Of a DNA stretch of 64,000 nucleotides, positions 15,600 through 24,535 are shown one piece after another. The DNA lies in NCBI GenBank assembly GCA_002162095.1, contig CP021424.1:744001-808000 (forward strand), read 5' to 3'. Within the stretch, counting starts at the first letter, position 1; the number at the start of each line of letters is the position of its first letter. Under the pieces are notes generated by a model. It did no database searches. It was not told where the DNA came from and saw only the letters and a program-made list of their open reading frames with translations. The DNA is from Armatimonadetes bacterium Uphvl-Ar2. GTDB taxonomy: Bacteria > Armatimonadota > Fimbriimonadia > Fimbriimonadales > Fimbriimonadaceae. The translations under genes were made by a program, and so were the position numbers.

Positions 15600-16364
15600 C
15601 TAAAGTCGGATGCGAAGTCCATCGTAGGCCAGTCGCAGGTGCGACGGGAGCCCGGCTTCCACCGGCGCGTGGTCGTAATCGTCACACAGATGCGTGAAGT
15701 AGGTGATGCGCGGCGCCAGGCGCTCCGCCCACTCCACCGCGCGGTCCCAATGGAAGTGGTTGGGGTGCGGCCGGTAGCGCACGGCATCCAGCACCAGCGT
15801 GTCCAGGCTTTCAAACAGCGGGAGCGCCTCCTCCGGGATGTCGCTCAGGTCGGTGGCGTAGCAGAAGTCGTTGACGCGCACCACCAGGCAGCGCACCGGC
15901 CCGTGCGGCACGTAGGCGGTGCGGATGGTGAGCCCCCCGAGTTCGAGCGTGCTCGTCACCTCGCGCAGGTCAAACCGGGGCACAAAGATGCCCGGCGGAA
16001 ACTGGCCGAAGGCATACGGGAACACCCGGCGGATGTCGTCTTGGTGTTCCAGGGCGGCGTAGACCGGCATATCGGCCCCAGTCTTGAGGCAGAACGCCCG
16101 CAGGTCGTCCATCCCCATAATGTGGTCGGCGTGGGTGTGCGTGATGAGCACCGCCGCCAGGTCTTGTACGCCCTCACGCAGCAGTTGGAGGCGCATTTCC
16201 GGGCTGCAATCAATCAGCACGTTGCCCTCAGGGCCTTGCAACAGGCACGAGGCGCGGGTGCGGTGGTTGCGGGGGTCGGCTAAGAATTCCGGCGGGTAGG
16301 TGCGCCCTAAAGTGGGGACCCCGTTGCTGGTGCCCGAACCCAGAATGATGGCGGTGGGCGCCAT
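15600..16364 (-). CDS. MBL-fold metal-dependent hydrolase (PhnP-like)
   Basis: This 254-aa metallo-beta-lactamase-fold hydrolase has the metal-binding motif HTHADH (LITHTHADHIMGMDDLRAF), preceded by GSGTSNGVPTLG and followed by late ligands in YVPHGPVRC and ATDLSDIP. The overall pattern is that of PhnP-type cyclic phosphodiesterases and related proteins often annotated as MBL fold metallo-hydrolases. It lacks a signal peptide and acts in the cytoplasm. It follows the hypothetical gene at 16371 with a 6-nt gap, so the two are co-transcribed. The substrate cannot be read from sequence. Confidence 0.85.
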   Translation of the reverse strand: MAPTAIILGSGTSNGVPTLGRTYPPEFLADPRNHRTRASCLLQGPEGNVLIDCSPEMRLQLLREGVQDLAAVLITHTHADHIMGMDDLRAFCLKTGADMPVYAALEHQDDIRRVFPYAFGQFPPGIFVPRFDLREVTSTLELGGLTIRTAYVPHGPVRCLVVRVNDFCYATDLSDIPEEALPLFESLDTLVLDAVRYRPHPNHFHWDRAVEWAERLAPRITYFTHLCDDYDHAPVEAGLPSHLRLAYDGLRIRL

Positions 16365-16370
16365 GCTGCC

Positions 16371-16979
16371 TTAACCCTGGAAGGTGCGCTCGAGAACCTT
16401 GACGGCCACCAGCGTGCTGGGCAGTTCCGTGTATTGGCTGATGCGCTCCAGGCACCGGGCGTACTGCCGCTCAGCAAAGTCATCGGCCACGGGGGTCTTG
16501 CTCAGAGCTTCGGCCACCAGGTCAATGGCTTCCATAAAGAACTGGGCGCGGTTTTGCGGCAACGACCGGTTGGGCGTGGCGGCAAACTTGCGACTGAGCT
16601 GCTCGTACACCGAATCCCAGCTGGTGCCGGCGGCCACTTCGGCGCGGGCGCGGGCCACGGCTTGTTCTTGCAGGCGGCGCTTTTCGGCATCGCGGCGCTT
16701 CTCGGTTTCCCAGTCGGCGGCCTCAGTGCCTTCAATGACGCGCAGGTTGACCTTGGCATTCAGGCGGATACCCACCTCTTGCTCGATCAAACGCTTGGTT
16801 TGCGGCAGGCGAAGGTGACCGGCTAACTCTTGGTCGCGGTACGGAACGCCGACCACGAAGTTGCCATCTTCGTACTTGATGGCCACGCTGACGTTCAGGG
16901 CCGTCCAGACCCCGACCCCGGTGACTCCGTCCTTGATGGCCGGGAGCGCCTCGGACCAAACTTCTGCAACGTCGACCAT
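16371..16979 (-). CDS. Hypothetical cytoplasmic protein
   Basis: This 202-aa protein starts at ATG 16979 (MVDVAEVWSEALPAIKDG); the longer open frame upstream runs into non-coding sequence. The N-terminal half has an alpha-beta pattern (NVSVAIKYEDGNFVVGVPY, then LIEQEVGIRLNAKVNLRVI) that faintly recalls the DnaA N-terminal domain or the tail of DNA polymerase III tau. A long charged helix follows (ETEKRRDAEKRRLQEQAVARARAEV). The C-terminal part is helical. No firm family is recognised. A TAGAAT sequence 8 nt before the ATG could be a -10 element. Confidence 0.7.
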   Translation of the reverse strand: MVDVAEVWSEALPAIKDGVTGVGVWTALNVSVAIKYEDGNFVVGVPYRDQELAGHLRLPQTKRLIEQEVGIRLNAKVNLRVIEGTEAADWETEKRRDAEKRRLQEQAVARARAEVAAGTSWDSVYEQLSRKFAATPNRSLPQNRAQFFMEAIDLVAEALSKTPVADDFAERQYARCLERISQYTELPSTLVAVKVLERTFQG

Positions 16980-17065
16980 CTGCCCGTATTCTATCCTAGG
17001 GCAGTGCAAATGTGCTTGGTTCCCCGGCCCCGCGAGTCCGGAGAACTGCACACTTTTTGCAAGTA

Positions 17066-18811
17066 TCAGGATCGATTGCCGACGGGCTGAATCACATCGC
17101 CCACGCCAAAGGCGCGGCGGATGTCTTGCAGTACCACCTTCACGCGCTGGCCCACCAAGTCTTCGGCGCCCAGGAGTTCGACGAAGTAGCCTCCGTCGGT
17201 CCAGCCGATGACCTTGCCGGTGGATTCCACCGCGCTGCGGCGCACCGTGCATTCCAGCACTTGCGCCCGGCGGAAGCCCATGAAGTAGCGGTCGAATTCT
17301 TCGATCGTGCCGCCCTCGATGTGATATTCCTCAATGCCGATGTCGTGGTTGGCGCGGATGTAGAGGCCGCGCTGGAGTTCGTGCTCCATCTCCTCGATAA
17401 CTTCCCCATCCGCTCCGATGAGAGCCTCAACCACCGCCGGGTGGCACACGATGTGGAACGCGTTGCCCGGTTCATTCAGGCGGCGGCGCATATCTCGCTC
17501 AATCCACAGGCCCACGGTGTCGCTGCTGGCGATGCGGCCTCGGCCGTTGCAAAGCGGGCAGAGCGAGGTGATGGCCTCGGTGACGCTTTCGCCGGTGCGC
17601 TTGCGGGTGATTTCCACCAGGCCGAGCGAACTGATCTTGCCGACGCGAGTGCGGGCGCGGTCACGGGCCAATTGCTTGGTGAAGTAATCCAGCAGACGCT
17701 TCTGAGCATCGGCTTCCTCCATGTCAATGAAGTCGATCACGATGATCCCGCCCATGTCGCGCAGGCGCAGTTGGCGGCACACTTCGCGGGCCGCTTCCAT
17801 GTTCGTGCTCAGGATCGTCTCGTTGAGCGAGTGCGAACCCACCTGCTTGCCGGTGTTCACGTCAATCGCGGTGAGGGCTTCGGTTTCGTCGACCACCAGG
17901 TAGCCGCCGGACTTGAGCCACACCTTGTGCAGTAACAGGCGGTCGAGGTCCTTTTCGATGCCGTAGTGGTCGAAAATCGGTTCTTCCTGATCGTAAAGCG
18001 TGATCTTGCCACGCAGGGCCGGCACCACCATGCCCGCCACCAGGCTGACCTTTTCGTACTCTTCGGGGTCATCAATGACCAAGCGGTCAATCTCGTCGCC
18101 GAATACGTCTCGAATCGTGCGATAAAGCAGGGTTTGGTCGCGGTGCACCACGGCGGGGGCGCGGAGGCGCTTGGCCGATTCCAGGGTCTGCGCCCAGAGC
18201 TGCTGCAGAAACTGCACGTCAGCCAGAAGTTCTTCGGCGGTGCGGCCTTCACACTCCGTACGCATGATGAGCCCAAAGCCGGCAGGGGTGATCTTCTCGC
18301 CGATGCGGCGAAGGCGCTCACGCTCCTTGCGGTCTTCTAGCTTGCGGCTCACGCCCACTTGGCTGTGCTCGGGCATCAGCACCACGTAGCGGCCGGGGAG
18401 CGAAATACGGGTGGTGACACGGGCACCCTTGGTGCCGCGCGGACCCTTGGTCACCTGCACCATCAGCTCTTGGCCGGGCTTGATGAGTTCCTTGATCTTG
18501 CGGCGGCGAAGTTCGCTGCGACGCACGCTGGCCGGGCTGTTGTCGTTGATGTCGTCCGGCATGATGTCGGCGACGTAGAGGAACGCGTTGCGCTCCAGGC
18601 CGATGTCCACGAAGGCGGCGTCCATGCCCGGAAGCACGTTCTGCACCACACCCTTGAAGATGCTGCCAACGACGCGCTCTTCGCGCTCAACCCGATACTC
18701 GACCAGGTCTCGGTCCTCCAGCACCGCGATCCTCGTTTCGCGACTGGAGACATTGACGATAATTTGAATCTGTCCGGGCCCACGCACCGAGGGTGTGCTG
18801 GAGCCACGCAT
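17066..18811 (-). CDS. rng: Ribonuclease E/G family endoribonuclease
   Basis: This 581-aa single-strand-specific endoribonuclease acts in RNA processing and decay. ATG 18811 has AAGGA five bases upstream; the open frame before it is not part of the gene. The protein has an S1-type RNA-binding region with insertion (REERVVGSIFKGVVQNVLPGM, then the long KELIKPGQELMVQV segment). The catalytic core carries both metal-binding Asp segments (AIDVNTGK and VIDFIDM), and the Zn-link Cys pair is CPLCNGRG. It has no long scaffold tail, so it is RNase G-like. It runs divergent from the lipoprotein gene at 18980. Confidence 0.93.
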   Translation of the reverse strand: MRGSSTPSVRGPGQIQIIVNVSSRETRIAVLEDRDLVEYRVEREERVVGSIFKGVVQNVLPGMDAAFVDIGLERNAFLYVADIMPDDINDNSPASVRRSELRRRKIKELIKPGQELMVQVTKGPRGTKGARVTTRISLPGRYVVLMPEHSQVGVSRKLEDRKERERLRRIGEKITPAGFGLIMRTECEGRTAEELLADVQFLQQLWAQTLESAKRLRAPAVVHRDQTLLYRTIRDVFGDEIDRLVIDDPEEYEKVSLVAGMVVPALRGKITLYDQEEPIFDHYGIEKDLDRLLLHKVWLKSGGYLVVDETEALTAIDVNTGKQVGSHSLNETILSTNMEAAREVCRQLRLRDMGGIIVIDFIDMEEADAQKRLLDYFTKQLARDRARTRVGKISSLGLVEITRKRTGESVTEAITSLCPLCNGRGRIASSDTVGLWIERDMRRRLNEPGNAFHIVCHPAVVEALIGADGEVIEEMEHELQRGLYIRANHDIGIEEYHIEGGTIEEFDRYFMGFRRAQVLECTVRRSAVESTGKVIGWTDGGYFVELLGAEDLVGQRVKVVLQDIRRAFGVGDVIQPVGNRS

Positions 18812-18979
18812 TGACTTCCTTGCCAAAATCTGCCTCGTTCGGTGGTCGGGCGCGGGGATAAGGTCAGTGTCCCCGATCCGTTCCTTCCGAATCCGGACCC
18901 TATTGTACCGGCGAACCATCTTCTGCACTAGACCCGTCCCCTGGGGTACGGTTGGCAAACCTTTGCGAGGCTTTTGAAG

Positions 18980-20524
18980 ATGAAACGAGGATTTTTGATC
19001 AAGGTCGTGATTGGTCTCATGATCGCCTTCTTGCTGGGCTGCGGTGGTGGAGGCGGTGGCGTGGCCACGACGGGCACCACGAGCGGCACCACGAGTGGCA
19101 CGACGTCCGGGACCACTTCGGGCACGACTTCAGGAACCACGTCGGGCACGACCAGTGGCTCCACCAGCGGCGGCACCGGATTCGCGTCCGCGTTCTTGAG
19201 CGATGACGGCACGTCCCGCAACCTGAGCGACGGCTTCTCCCGCGTGTGGACTTCGGTCGTCAAGATTGAACTGAAAAATAGCACCGACGGAAGTGCGGTG
19301 CTATTCGACAACCCGCTGGGCGAAACGGTGGACCTCAAGGTTCTCAACAATGGCTCGGTGGCGCAGTTCGTCAACCTGGCCCGCCGCAGCGTGGCCTTTG
19401 GCACCTACAACTCGCTCGAAGTCACCTTCGGTCGCGACCTGATGGTGTTCCCCTTTGGTAGCCAGAACGGCGAAGCGGCGGTTTACGCCTCCGGCTTCAA
19501 CAGCGGCACCGACTTCAGCAAGGTGACGGTGAACCTCACGACGCCGGTGACGGTGAACGCTACCAACCCGAACGTGACGGTGCAGTTCCGCCTGCGCGGC
19601 TGGACCCGCACGGGCAACCAAGTCACGCCGGAAATTGGTCTCGGCACCGATAGCAACTTCAACTCGGGCACCTTGCACCGCGAGTGGGAGTACGAAGGCA
19701 CCATTTCCAACCTGGCGGGCACGGCCCCCAACCGCACGTTCACGCTGACCGATGCGGATGGTTCGCAGTTCAGCGTGGCGACCAGCTCCACTACCAAGAT
19801 CTTCCGTGAAGACGGCGTGGCCGGGGGCACCCTGGCCAACGGCATCAAGGTGAAGGCGCGCGGCGCGTTCAACCCGACTACCAGCACCACCGTGGCCGCC
19901 AGCATCGAGATTGATGACAACGTGGCGGACAACCACAACACGGAAGTCGGTGGCCAGCCGCTCTCCCCGGATGAAGTGACCGGTAAGTTCACGCTCGTCA
20001 TTGAAGAGTGGGAAAGTGAACTCGGATTCCCGTCGCAAGACGCCGTGGAAATCCAAACCACGGGCACGACCAAGTACCAGAACGCGCAGGGCCAAATCAT
20101 TGACAAGGCCACGGCGTTCCAACTGCTGGTCGGCGCGGGTGCCGACGCTTTCGTGAAGGTGAAGGGCAACTACGACCGCGCGAACAACCGCGTAACGGCG
20201 ACGGAAGTCGAGTTCGAGAGCGATTCCGGTCTTGGCGACGACGCCTTCGCGATCGGCACGGTCAAGGCTGTGAACCGCAACGCCAAGGAGTTCACGATCA
20301 CGATCCAGCAAGCCAGCGGCTTCCAGTTCACGGTGGGTGATGACCTGGTCATCAAGACCGACGCGAACACGGATTTCGCTGACATCTTCGGCTCCCCGCT
20401 CAGCGAGACCGCCTACTACAACGCCCTGCAAAGCGGCATTGGCGTGGCCAGCGTGTTCGCGGAAGGCGAAATCGAGAACGGCAAGCTGAAGGCGCGCTAC
20501 GCCGACTTGGACACGGGCGGCTAG
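18980..20524 (+). CDS. Repeat-bearing lipoprotein with DUF4382- and DUF5666-like domains
   Basis: This 514-aa surface or periplasmic lipoprotein has the signal MKRGFLIKVVIGLMIAFLLGC, so Cys21 is the lipidated residue. A Gly run and about seven TTSG tetrapeptides (from about residue 33) form a flexible, Thr/Ser-rich linker. The next domain (VWTSVVKIELKNSTDG, then VDLKVLNNGS) is DUF4382-like. It is followed by beta-rich repeats such as TISNLAGTAPNRTFTLTDADG and GTVKAVNRNAKEFTITIQ, which look like DUF5666. Such proteins occur in many environmental bacteria without known function. It has its own promoter region and a short gap to the FmdB gene. Confidence 0.8.
   Translation: MKRGFLIKVVIGLMIAFLLGCGGGGGGVATTGTTSGTTSGTTSGTTSGTTSGTTSGTTSGSTSGGTGFASAFLSDDGTSRNLSDGFSRVWTSVVKIELKNSTDGSAVLFDNPLGETVDLKVLNNGSVAQFVNLARRSVAFGTYNSLEVTFGRDLMVFPFGSQNGEAAVYASGFNSGTDFSKVTVNLTTPVTVNATNPNVTVQFRLRGWTRTGNQVTPEIGLGTDSNFNSGTLHREWEYEGTISNLAGTAPNRTFTLTDADGSQFSVATSSTTKIFREDGVAGGTLANGIKVKARGAFNPTTSTTVAASIEIDDNVADNHNTEVGGQPLSPDEVTGKFTLVIEEWESELGFPSQDAVEIQTTGTTKYQNAQGQIIDKATAFQLLVGAGADAFVKVKGNYDRANNRVTATEVEFESDSGLGDDAFAIGTVKAVNRNAKEFTITIQQASGFQFTVGDDLVIKTDANTDFADIFGSPLSETAYYNALQSGIGVASVFAEGEIENGKLKARYADLDTGG
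19067..19171 (+). repeat. 12-base repeats encoding TTSG units
   Basis: A run of about eight imperfect 12-base units (consensus ACCACGTCGGGC) encodes Thr-Thr-Ser-Gly repeats just after the lipid anchor. Third-base variation between units shows the repeat is not very recent. Confidence 0.85.
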
Positions 20525-20582
20525 TCCCCCTCTCCACTCGCCCCCGAGGGCAAACGAGGCACCCGACCGGTATTCTGGTCGG

Positions 20583-20918
20583 GTGCCCATTTTTGAATAT
20601 GACTGTCGGTCTTGCCGCCGAAAAGTCACGCTCCTGATGGGTATGGTCAGTCAGCCGGATGAAGAGGTGTGTCCGCACTGCGGGAGCCGCGACCTGGCCA
20701 AGCGGATGAGCCGATTCCGGCAAGGTCGCACCGAGGAAGACCGACTGGACGAGATGGCTGATCGGCTGGACCGCGTGGGCGACCCCGACTCGGGCACCGA
20801 GATGCGGCGACTGGCCCGCGAACTGGGCCACGCCCTCGATGAGGATGCGGCCGACGAACTAGAAGAGATGTACGAACAAGACGTAGTCGCCCACGAGGGG
20901 GACACACCGAATGGCTAA
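20583..20918 (+). CDS. FmdB-type zinc ribbon protein
   Basis: This 111-aa protein starts at a GTG (20583) that gives the canonical FmdB N-terminus MPIFEYDCRSCRRKVTLL. Two Cys pairs (CRSC and CPHC) form a zinc ribbon. The remainder is an acidic helical tail (ELGHALDEDAADELEEMYEQD), longer than in minimal FmdB proteins. Its stop overlaps the thymidine kinase start by 8 bases, so the two are translated together. The exact role of FmdB proteins is not established. Confidence 0.85.
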   Translation: MPIFEYDCRSCRRKVTLLMGMVSQPDEEVCPHCGSRDLAKRMSRFRQGRTEEDRLDEMADRLDRVGDPDSGTEMRRLARELGHALDEDAADELEEMYEQDVVAHEGDTPNG

Positions 20919-21522
20919 GGCCAAGAACCGCGCCGGGCGGCTGACCGTCGTGTGCGGCAGTATGTACGCGGGCAAGTCCGAAGAACTCATCCGCCGCACC
21001 CGCCGCGAGGTCATCGCTAGGCGCAACGTGCAAGTGTTCAAGCCCGTGATTGACGACCGCTACCATGCCGAACGCGTGGTGACGCACATGGGAGTTCACC
21101 ACGAAGCCGTGCCCGTGGCCAATGTCGCCGAGATGTACGAACGCCTGAACCCCGACGTGGACTTTGTGGGCGTAGAAGAGGCGCAATTCTTTGACCGAGC
21201 CCTAGTGGATATGGCCATTGCGCTCACCGATGCAGGCGTGGACGTGGTGCTGGCCGGACTGGACCAAGATTTTCGCCGTCGCCCCTTTGGCCCCATGGCT
21301 GAGTTGCTCGCCATCGCCGATGAAGTGGTCAAGCTCCGCGCGATTTGCATGAAGTGCGGCGACACCGCCAGCCACACCTATCGCATGATCGACGGTCGCC
21401 CGGCGCACGTGGACGACCCGGTGGTGCTGATTGGGGCCACCGAAGCCTACGAGGCTCGTTGCCGCAAGTGCTTTAAGCTGCGGGGCGAACCGAAGACTAA
21501 GTTCGCTTGGCCCCGACGCTAG
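20911..21522 (+). CDS. tdk: Thymidine kinase (type II)
   Basis: This 203-aa enzyme phosphorylates thymidine to dTMP in the salvage pathway. The P-loop is GSMYAGKSEE near the N-terminus, the Mg-binding segment is FVGVEEAQFFD and the DQDFRRRPFGP loop follows. The zinc site uses CMKCG and CRKCF. The lasso contains SHTYRMIDG. Length and motif spacing are normal for the family. It overlaps the FmdB gene by 8 nt and converges on the gene at 21532. Confidence 0.95.
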   Translation: MAKAKNRAGRLTVVCGSMYAGKSEELIRRTRREVIARRNVQVFKPVIDDRYHAERVVTHMGVHHEAVPVANVAEMYERLNPDVDFVGVEEAQFFDRALVDMAIALTDAGVDVVLAGLDQDFRRRPFGPMAELLAIADEVVKLRAICMKCGDTASHTYRMIDGRPAHVDDPVVLIGATEAYEARCRKCFKLRGEPKTKFAWPRR

Positions 21523-21531
21523 CTTGGCCCG

Positions 21532-22206
21532 TTACGGGGCGACCGGCGTGATCTTCAGGGTCAGGTCCAGCCGGTTGCCCGCCACGGGGGCTTGCTTCAT
21601 TTCCAACTCGGCCTTTAGCTGCATGCCCGTCACCGGGTCCAGCCAAATCTTGCCCTTTACGCTAGCCGGGAATTCGCCGTCTTGCTCGGTCCCTTCCAGG
21701 CTCACCACGTTGGCGTCCGTTTCACCCACCTTTTCCGTGCCTTCGTACTTGAAATTGATCTTGAGGGCGGGCAGGTTCTTGGTGGCGTCACCCCGGTCGT
21801 CGTACTCCCAGGTCGCCCCAACATCCTTGGCGTCGGCCGGGAACACCACGTTGCTCAGGCGGGCCAGGCGCACGGCATCGGCGTCGGCCATCTCGCCCGT
21901 CAGATCCTTCACCTCGCCGTTGGGGGCAAACAGCGTGAAGCTGGGGCCGACTTCCGGGCCTTCCAGTTCCTGACCGTTGTATTCGATCTTGCCTTCTTCC
22001 TGGGTGGATTGAACGCTAAACGTGCCGTCCGCATTCACCTCGCGGACCTCATCCACACCCTTGGCGCGGAAAATCAGCGGCTCCCCGGCAAAGTCGGCAT
22101 TCATCTCGACTTGGTAAGCCTGCTTCTGCCCAACTTCTGGCACCCGCTTCAGGGTCACGGGCGCCACGGTGGCCCCGGCTAAGAATGCGAAGAGAAACGC
22201 CCGCAT
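21532..22206 (-). CDS. Hypothetical secreted protein
   Basis: This 224-aa protein has a short signal peptide (MRAFLFAFLAGATVAP) and a beta-rich mature part with repeated acidic turns, for example ADFAGEPLIFRAKGVDEV and GKIWLDPVTGMQLKAELEM. The pattern (polymer-like strands ending with a statement on a reference state) resembles DUF6263-type periplasmic proteins, but this is a loose match. It is divergent from the HAD hydrolase with a 61-nt gap. The function is unknown. Confidence 0.7.
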   Translation of the reverse strand: MRAFLFAFLAGATVAPVTLKRVPEVGQKQAYQVEMNADFAGEPLIFRAKGVDEVREVNADGTFSVQSTQEEGKIEYNGQELEGPEVGPSFTLFAPNGEVKDLTGEMADADAVRLARLSNVVFPADAKDVGATWEYDDRGDATKNLPALKINFKYEGTEKVGETDANVVSLEGTEQDGEFPASVKGKIWLDPVTGMQLKAELEMKQAPVAGNRLDLTLKITPVAP

Positions 22207-22267
22207 GGTCAGGTGATAGACGACCCAGACCCGCCGAATGTTGCGGCCGGGGCGGTATCAAAGGCCC

Positions 22268-22984
22268 ATGCCGCCGCTCACAAGCCCGCAGGTCATTTCC
22301 TTCGACTGCGCCCAAACCCTGCTGTGGGTGGACTGGGATCCGGTGCGACTTGCCTGCCAAAGTGCCACTGACATGGGGTTTGGAGGCGACAGCCGCGCCG
22401 CCGAGATTTACGGACGGTTGCTGAAGACCCGGTGGGCGGAGTACCTAACCCTGAACGAAGCAGCCGACGAAGACGCCACGGATGCCTGGTGGGCCCGGCT
22501 CGGTCAAGATTGGGTGAGCGAGGTGGGCTGGCCGGAGGATGCGGCCTCCATCATTGCTCAGCGGGCCACCGCCAAACTGTACGGCCCGAATGCGGACGTC
22601 TTCGGCCTCTTCCCCGATACCCTGCCCACCCTGCAAGCACTGAAGGAGCGCGGAGTGCGCATGGCGGTGGTGAGCAACTGGGATATCAGCCTGGACCGCA
22701 CCCTGCGCGCCTTTGGCATTGACCAGTTCTTTGAGGTCACCGTGGCCAGCATGGTCGTGAACTCTGAGAAGCCCGATGCCGGCATCTTCCAGCACGCCCT
22801 CGGGCGGCTCGGGGTGGAGTCCGCCGATGTGTGGCACGTCGGCGATGACGCCGTGGCCGACGCCCAGGGTGCGCGCCAGGTGGGTATGCACAGCCTGCTC
22901 ATTGACCGCGAGTACGCCGGCGACAGCCCCTATGTGATCTCGTCGTTGAGCACGATTCTTGACCACCTCGACGCATGCAACTAA
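22268..22984 (+). CDS. HAD-superfamily hydrolase
   Basis: This 238-aa HAD phosphatase-like protein has motif II VVSNWD (usual S/T followed by N), motif III Lys in NSEKPDAGIF and motif IV VGDDAVADAQGA. In the motif I region the normal DxDGTL reads SFDCAQTLLWVDWD, so the nucleophile Asp is present but the second Asp is replaced by Ala. ATG 22268 has AAGG just upstream. It overlaps queA by 10 nt. The group resembles HDHD3/YjjG-like hydrolases; the substrate is unknown. Confidence 0.85.
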   Translation: MPPLTSPQVISFDCAQTLLWVDWDPVRLACQSATDMGFGGDSRAAEIYGRLLKTRWAEYLTLNEAADEDATDAWWARLGQDWVSEVGWPEDAASIIAQRATAKLYGPNADVFGLFPDTLPTLQALKERGVRMAVVSNWDISLDRTLRAFGIDQFFEVTVASMVVNSEKPDAGIFQHALGRLGVESADVWHVGDDAVADAQGARQVGMHSLLIDREYAGDSPYVISSLSTILDHLDACN

Positions 22985-24003
22985 CCGATCTCCACTTCGA
23001 CCTTCCGGAGCACTTGATCGCCCAGACGCCTCTTGAGGACCGGGCGGCTTCGCGCCTGCTCGTGGTGAACCGGGAAACCAGCGCCATTCGGCATTTGCAG
23101 TTCCGAGATGTGGTGGAGTTGCTCCACCCCGGCGACGTGCTGGTGATGAACAACACCCGCGTGACGGCGCTGCGGTTGTTCGGCCATCGCCCGTCGGGCG
23201 GCCAGGTCGAGCTGTTGCTTTTGGTGGATGAAGGCGGCGGGCAGTTTGTGGCGCTTGCCCGTCCCGGTAAGCGCCTCAAGCCGGGGGCGATCGTGGACTT
23301 TGATGCCGGCCTGCAAGCCGAGATCCTTGCTGACCTGGGAGAGGGTCGCAAGCGGGTGCGCCTGATCGCGCCGGGTTCCTTGGCCGATGCGCTTGAGCAC
23401 GTGGGACGCGTCCCGTTGCCGCCTTACATCAAGGAAGAACTCCAAGCCCCCGAGCGCTACCAAACCGTTTACGCCAAACGTGCCGGGAGCAGTGCGGCCC
23501 CCACGGCGGGGCTCCACTTCACGCCCGAGATTCTCGAGGCCCTGCGGGCCAAAGGCGTTGTCACGGCGGAAGTCACGCTGGATGTCGGCATCGACACTTT
23601 CCGACCCGTAGCCGTCGAGAATTTGAAAGACCATGTGATGCACGGGGAGCGATGCGAAATCAGCGCAGAAACGGCCGACCTCATCAATCACCGCACGGGG
23701 CGGCTCATCGCTGTTGGCACCACTTCCTGCCGGACACTAGAATCCATGGCCGATGGCCCGGGAAGGGTCCGTGCCGGTGAAACCGTGACCCAAATTTTCA
23801 TCACTCCGGACAACCCCCCGCAAGTCGTGGATGGCATGTTCACCAACTTCCACATGCCCGGCACCACCATGCTGGCCATGGTCGCCAGTTTCATTGGTCT
23901 CAATGGTTTCCGGTCAAGTTACCGGGATGCCGTGAGTCATCAGTACCGGTTTCTCTCGTTTGGAGACTCAATGTTCATTGAACCGGCGCCCCGGGGTGTA
24001 TAG
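22975..24003 (+). CDS. queA: tRNA preQ1 ribosyltransferase-isomerase QueA
   Basis: This 342-aa enzyme uses S-adenosylmethionine to convert preQ1 in tRNA to epoxyqueuosine. Recognisable segments are FDLPEHLIAQTPLEDRAASRLLV, VLVMNNTRVTALRL, LPPYIKEELQAPERYQTVYA, SAAPTAGLHFT and the C-terminal FHMPGTTMLAMVASFIG. Its length is normal for the family. It begins inside the end of the HAD gene and ends 16 nt before the HTH gene, all co-directional. No other queuosine genes are in the window. Confidence 0.95.
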   Translation: MQLTDLHFDLPEHLIAQTPLEDRAASRLLVVNRETSAIRHLQFRDVVELLHPGDVLVMNNTRVTALRLFGHRPSGGQVELLLLVDEGGGQFVALARPGKRLKPGAIVDFDAGLQAEILADLGEGRKRVRLIAPGSLADALEHVGRVPLPPYIKEELQAPERYQTVYAKRAGSSAAPTAGLHFTPEILEALRAKGVVTAEVTLDVGIDTFRPVAVENLKDHVMHGERCEISAETADLINHRTGRLIAVGTTSCRTLESMADGPGRVRAGETVTQIFITPDNPPQVVDGMFTNFHMPGTTMLAMVASFIGLNGFRSSYRDAVSHQYRFLSFGDSMFIEPAPRGV

Positions 24004-24019
24004 TCCTCTGTTGCCAAAC

Positions 24020-24535
24020 ATGCCAGGAACGAAAGAAATCGACCCGGTGTCGTACATCGAAAACGCTTTTCTCGACAAGCCCGTCAAGACGACGCGCCGC
24101 AGCAAGAAGGTCGCCGAGGACGACGCCAAGGGCGACGTCCGTTTCCGGAAGACCAGCCTGCGCGCCCCCCGTCCGCGACGAAGCCGCGAGGCCACCCCGC
24201 AGGACCCGGTGCTGGACAACGAACTGCGCGAGTATCTGCAGGCTCTGCCGAACCAGATCGACTTCCTCGGCTCGTTCTTCTCGGACGACGTCACGGCCAA
24301 CTACTACACGGGCGACTTCAAGGAAACCCGCGCGCAACTGATTCGACGCCTGCTCGATCCGGAGCTTACTCTGGAGCAAGTCAGCCGCCTGCTGGGCGTG
24401 TGCCCGGCCACGGTGCGCCGCTACACCAACCGCGAATGGCTGGAGCACCACCGTACCAAGGGTGGTCAGCGCCGATTCCGCCTGAGCGGTGTCATTCGAT
24501 TCGTTGAAAATCACGGACGACATCCGGAACTCTAA
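24020..24535 (+). CDS. Helix-turn-helix DNA-binding protein (MerR/excisionase-like)
   Basis: This 171-aa protein starts at ATG 24020 (MPGTKEIDPVSYIENAF); the frame is open further upstream but overlaps queA. The first half is basic and low in complexity (TTRRSKKVAEDD, then RAPRPRRSRE). The C-terminal part has a winged HTH of the MerR/Xis type: LTLEQVSRLLGVCPATVRRYTN followed by KGGQRRFRLSGVIRF. No ligand or dimer domain follows. A similar HTH layout occurs in the pilus operon at 59422. Its targets are unknown. Confidence 0.8.
   Translation: MPGTKEIDPVSYIENAFLDKPVKTTRRSKKVAEDDAKGDVRFRKTSLRAPRPRRSREATPQDPVLDNELREYLQALPNQIDFLGSFFSDDVTANYYTGDFKETRAQLIRRLLDPELTLEQVSRLLGVCPATVRRYTNREWLEHHRTKGGQRRFRLSGVIRFVENHGRHPEL

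Noticed and set aside
19067-19171. Short tandem repeat array that might look like a CRISPR or mini-satellite locus
   Set aside because: The 12-base units are in frame, encode TTSG and have no unique spacers. They are a protein linker. No CRISPR array was seen anywhere in the window.
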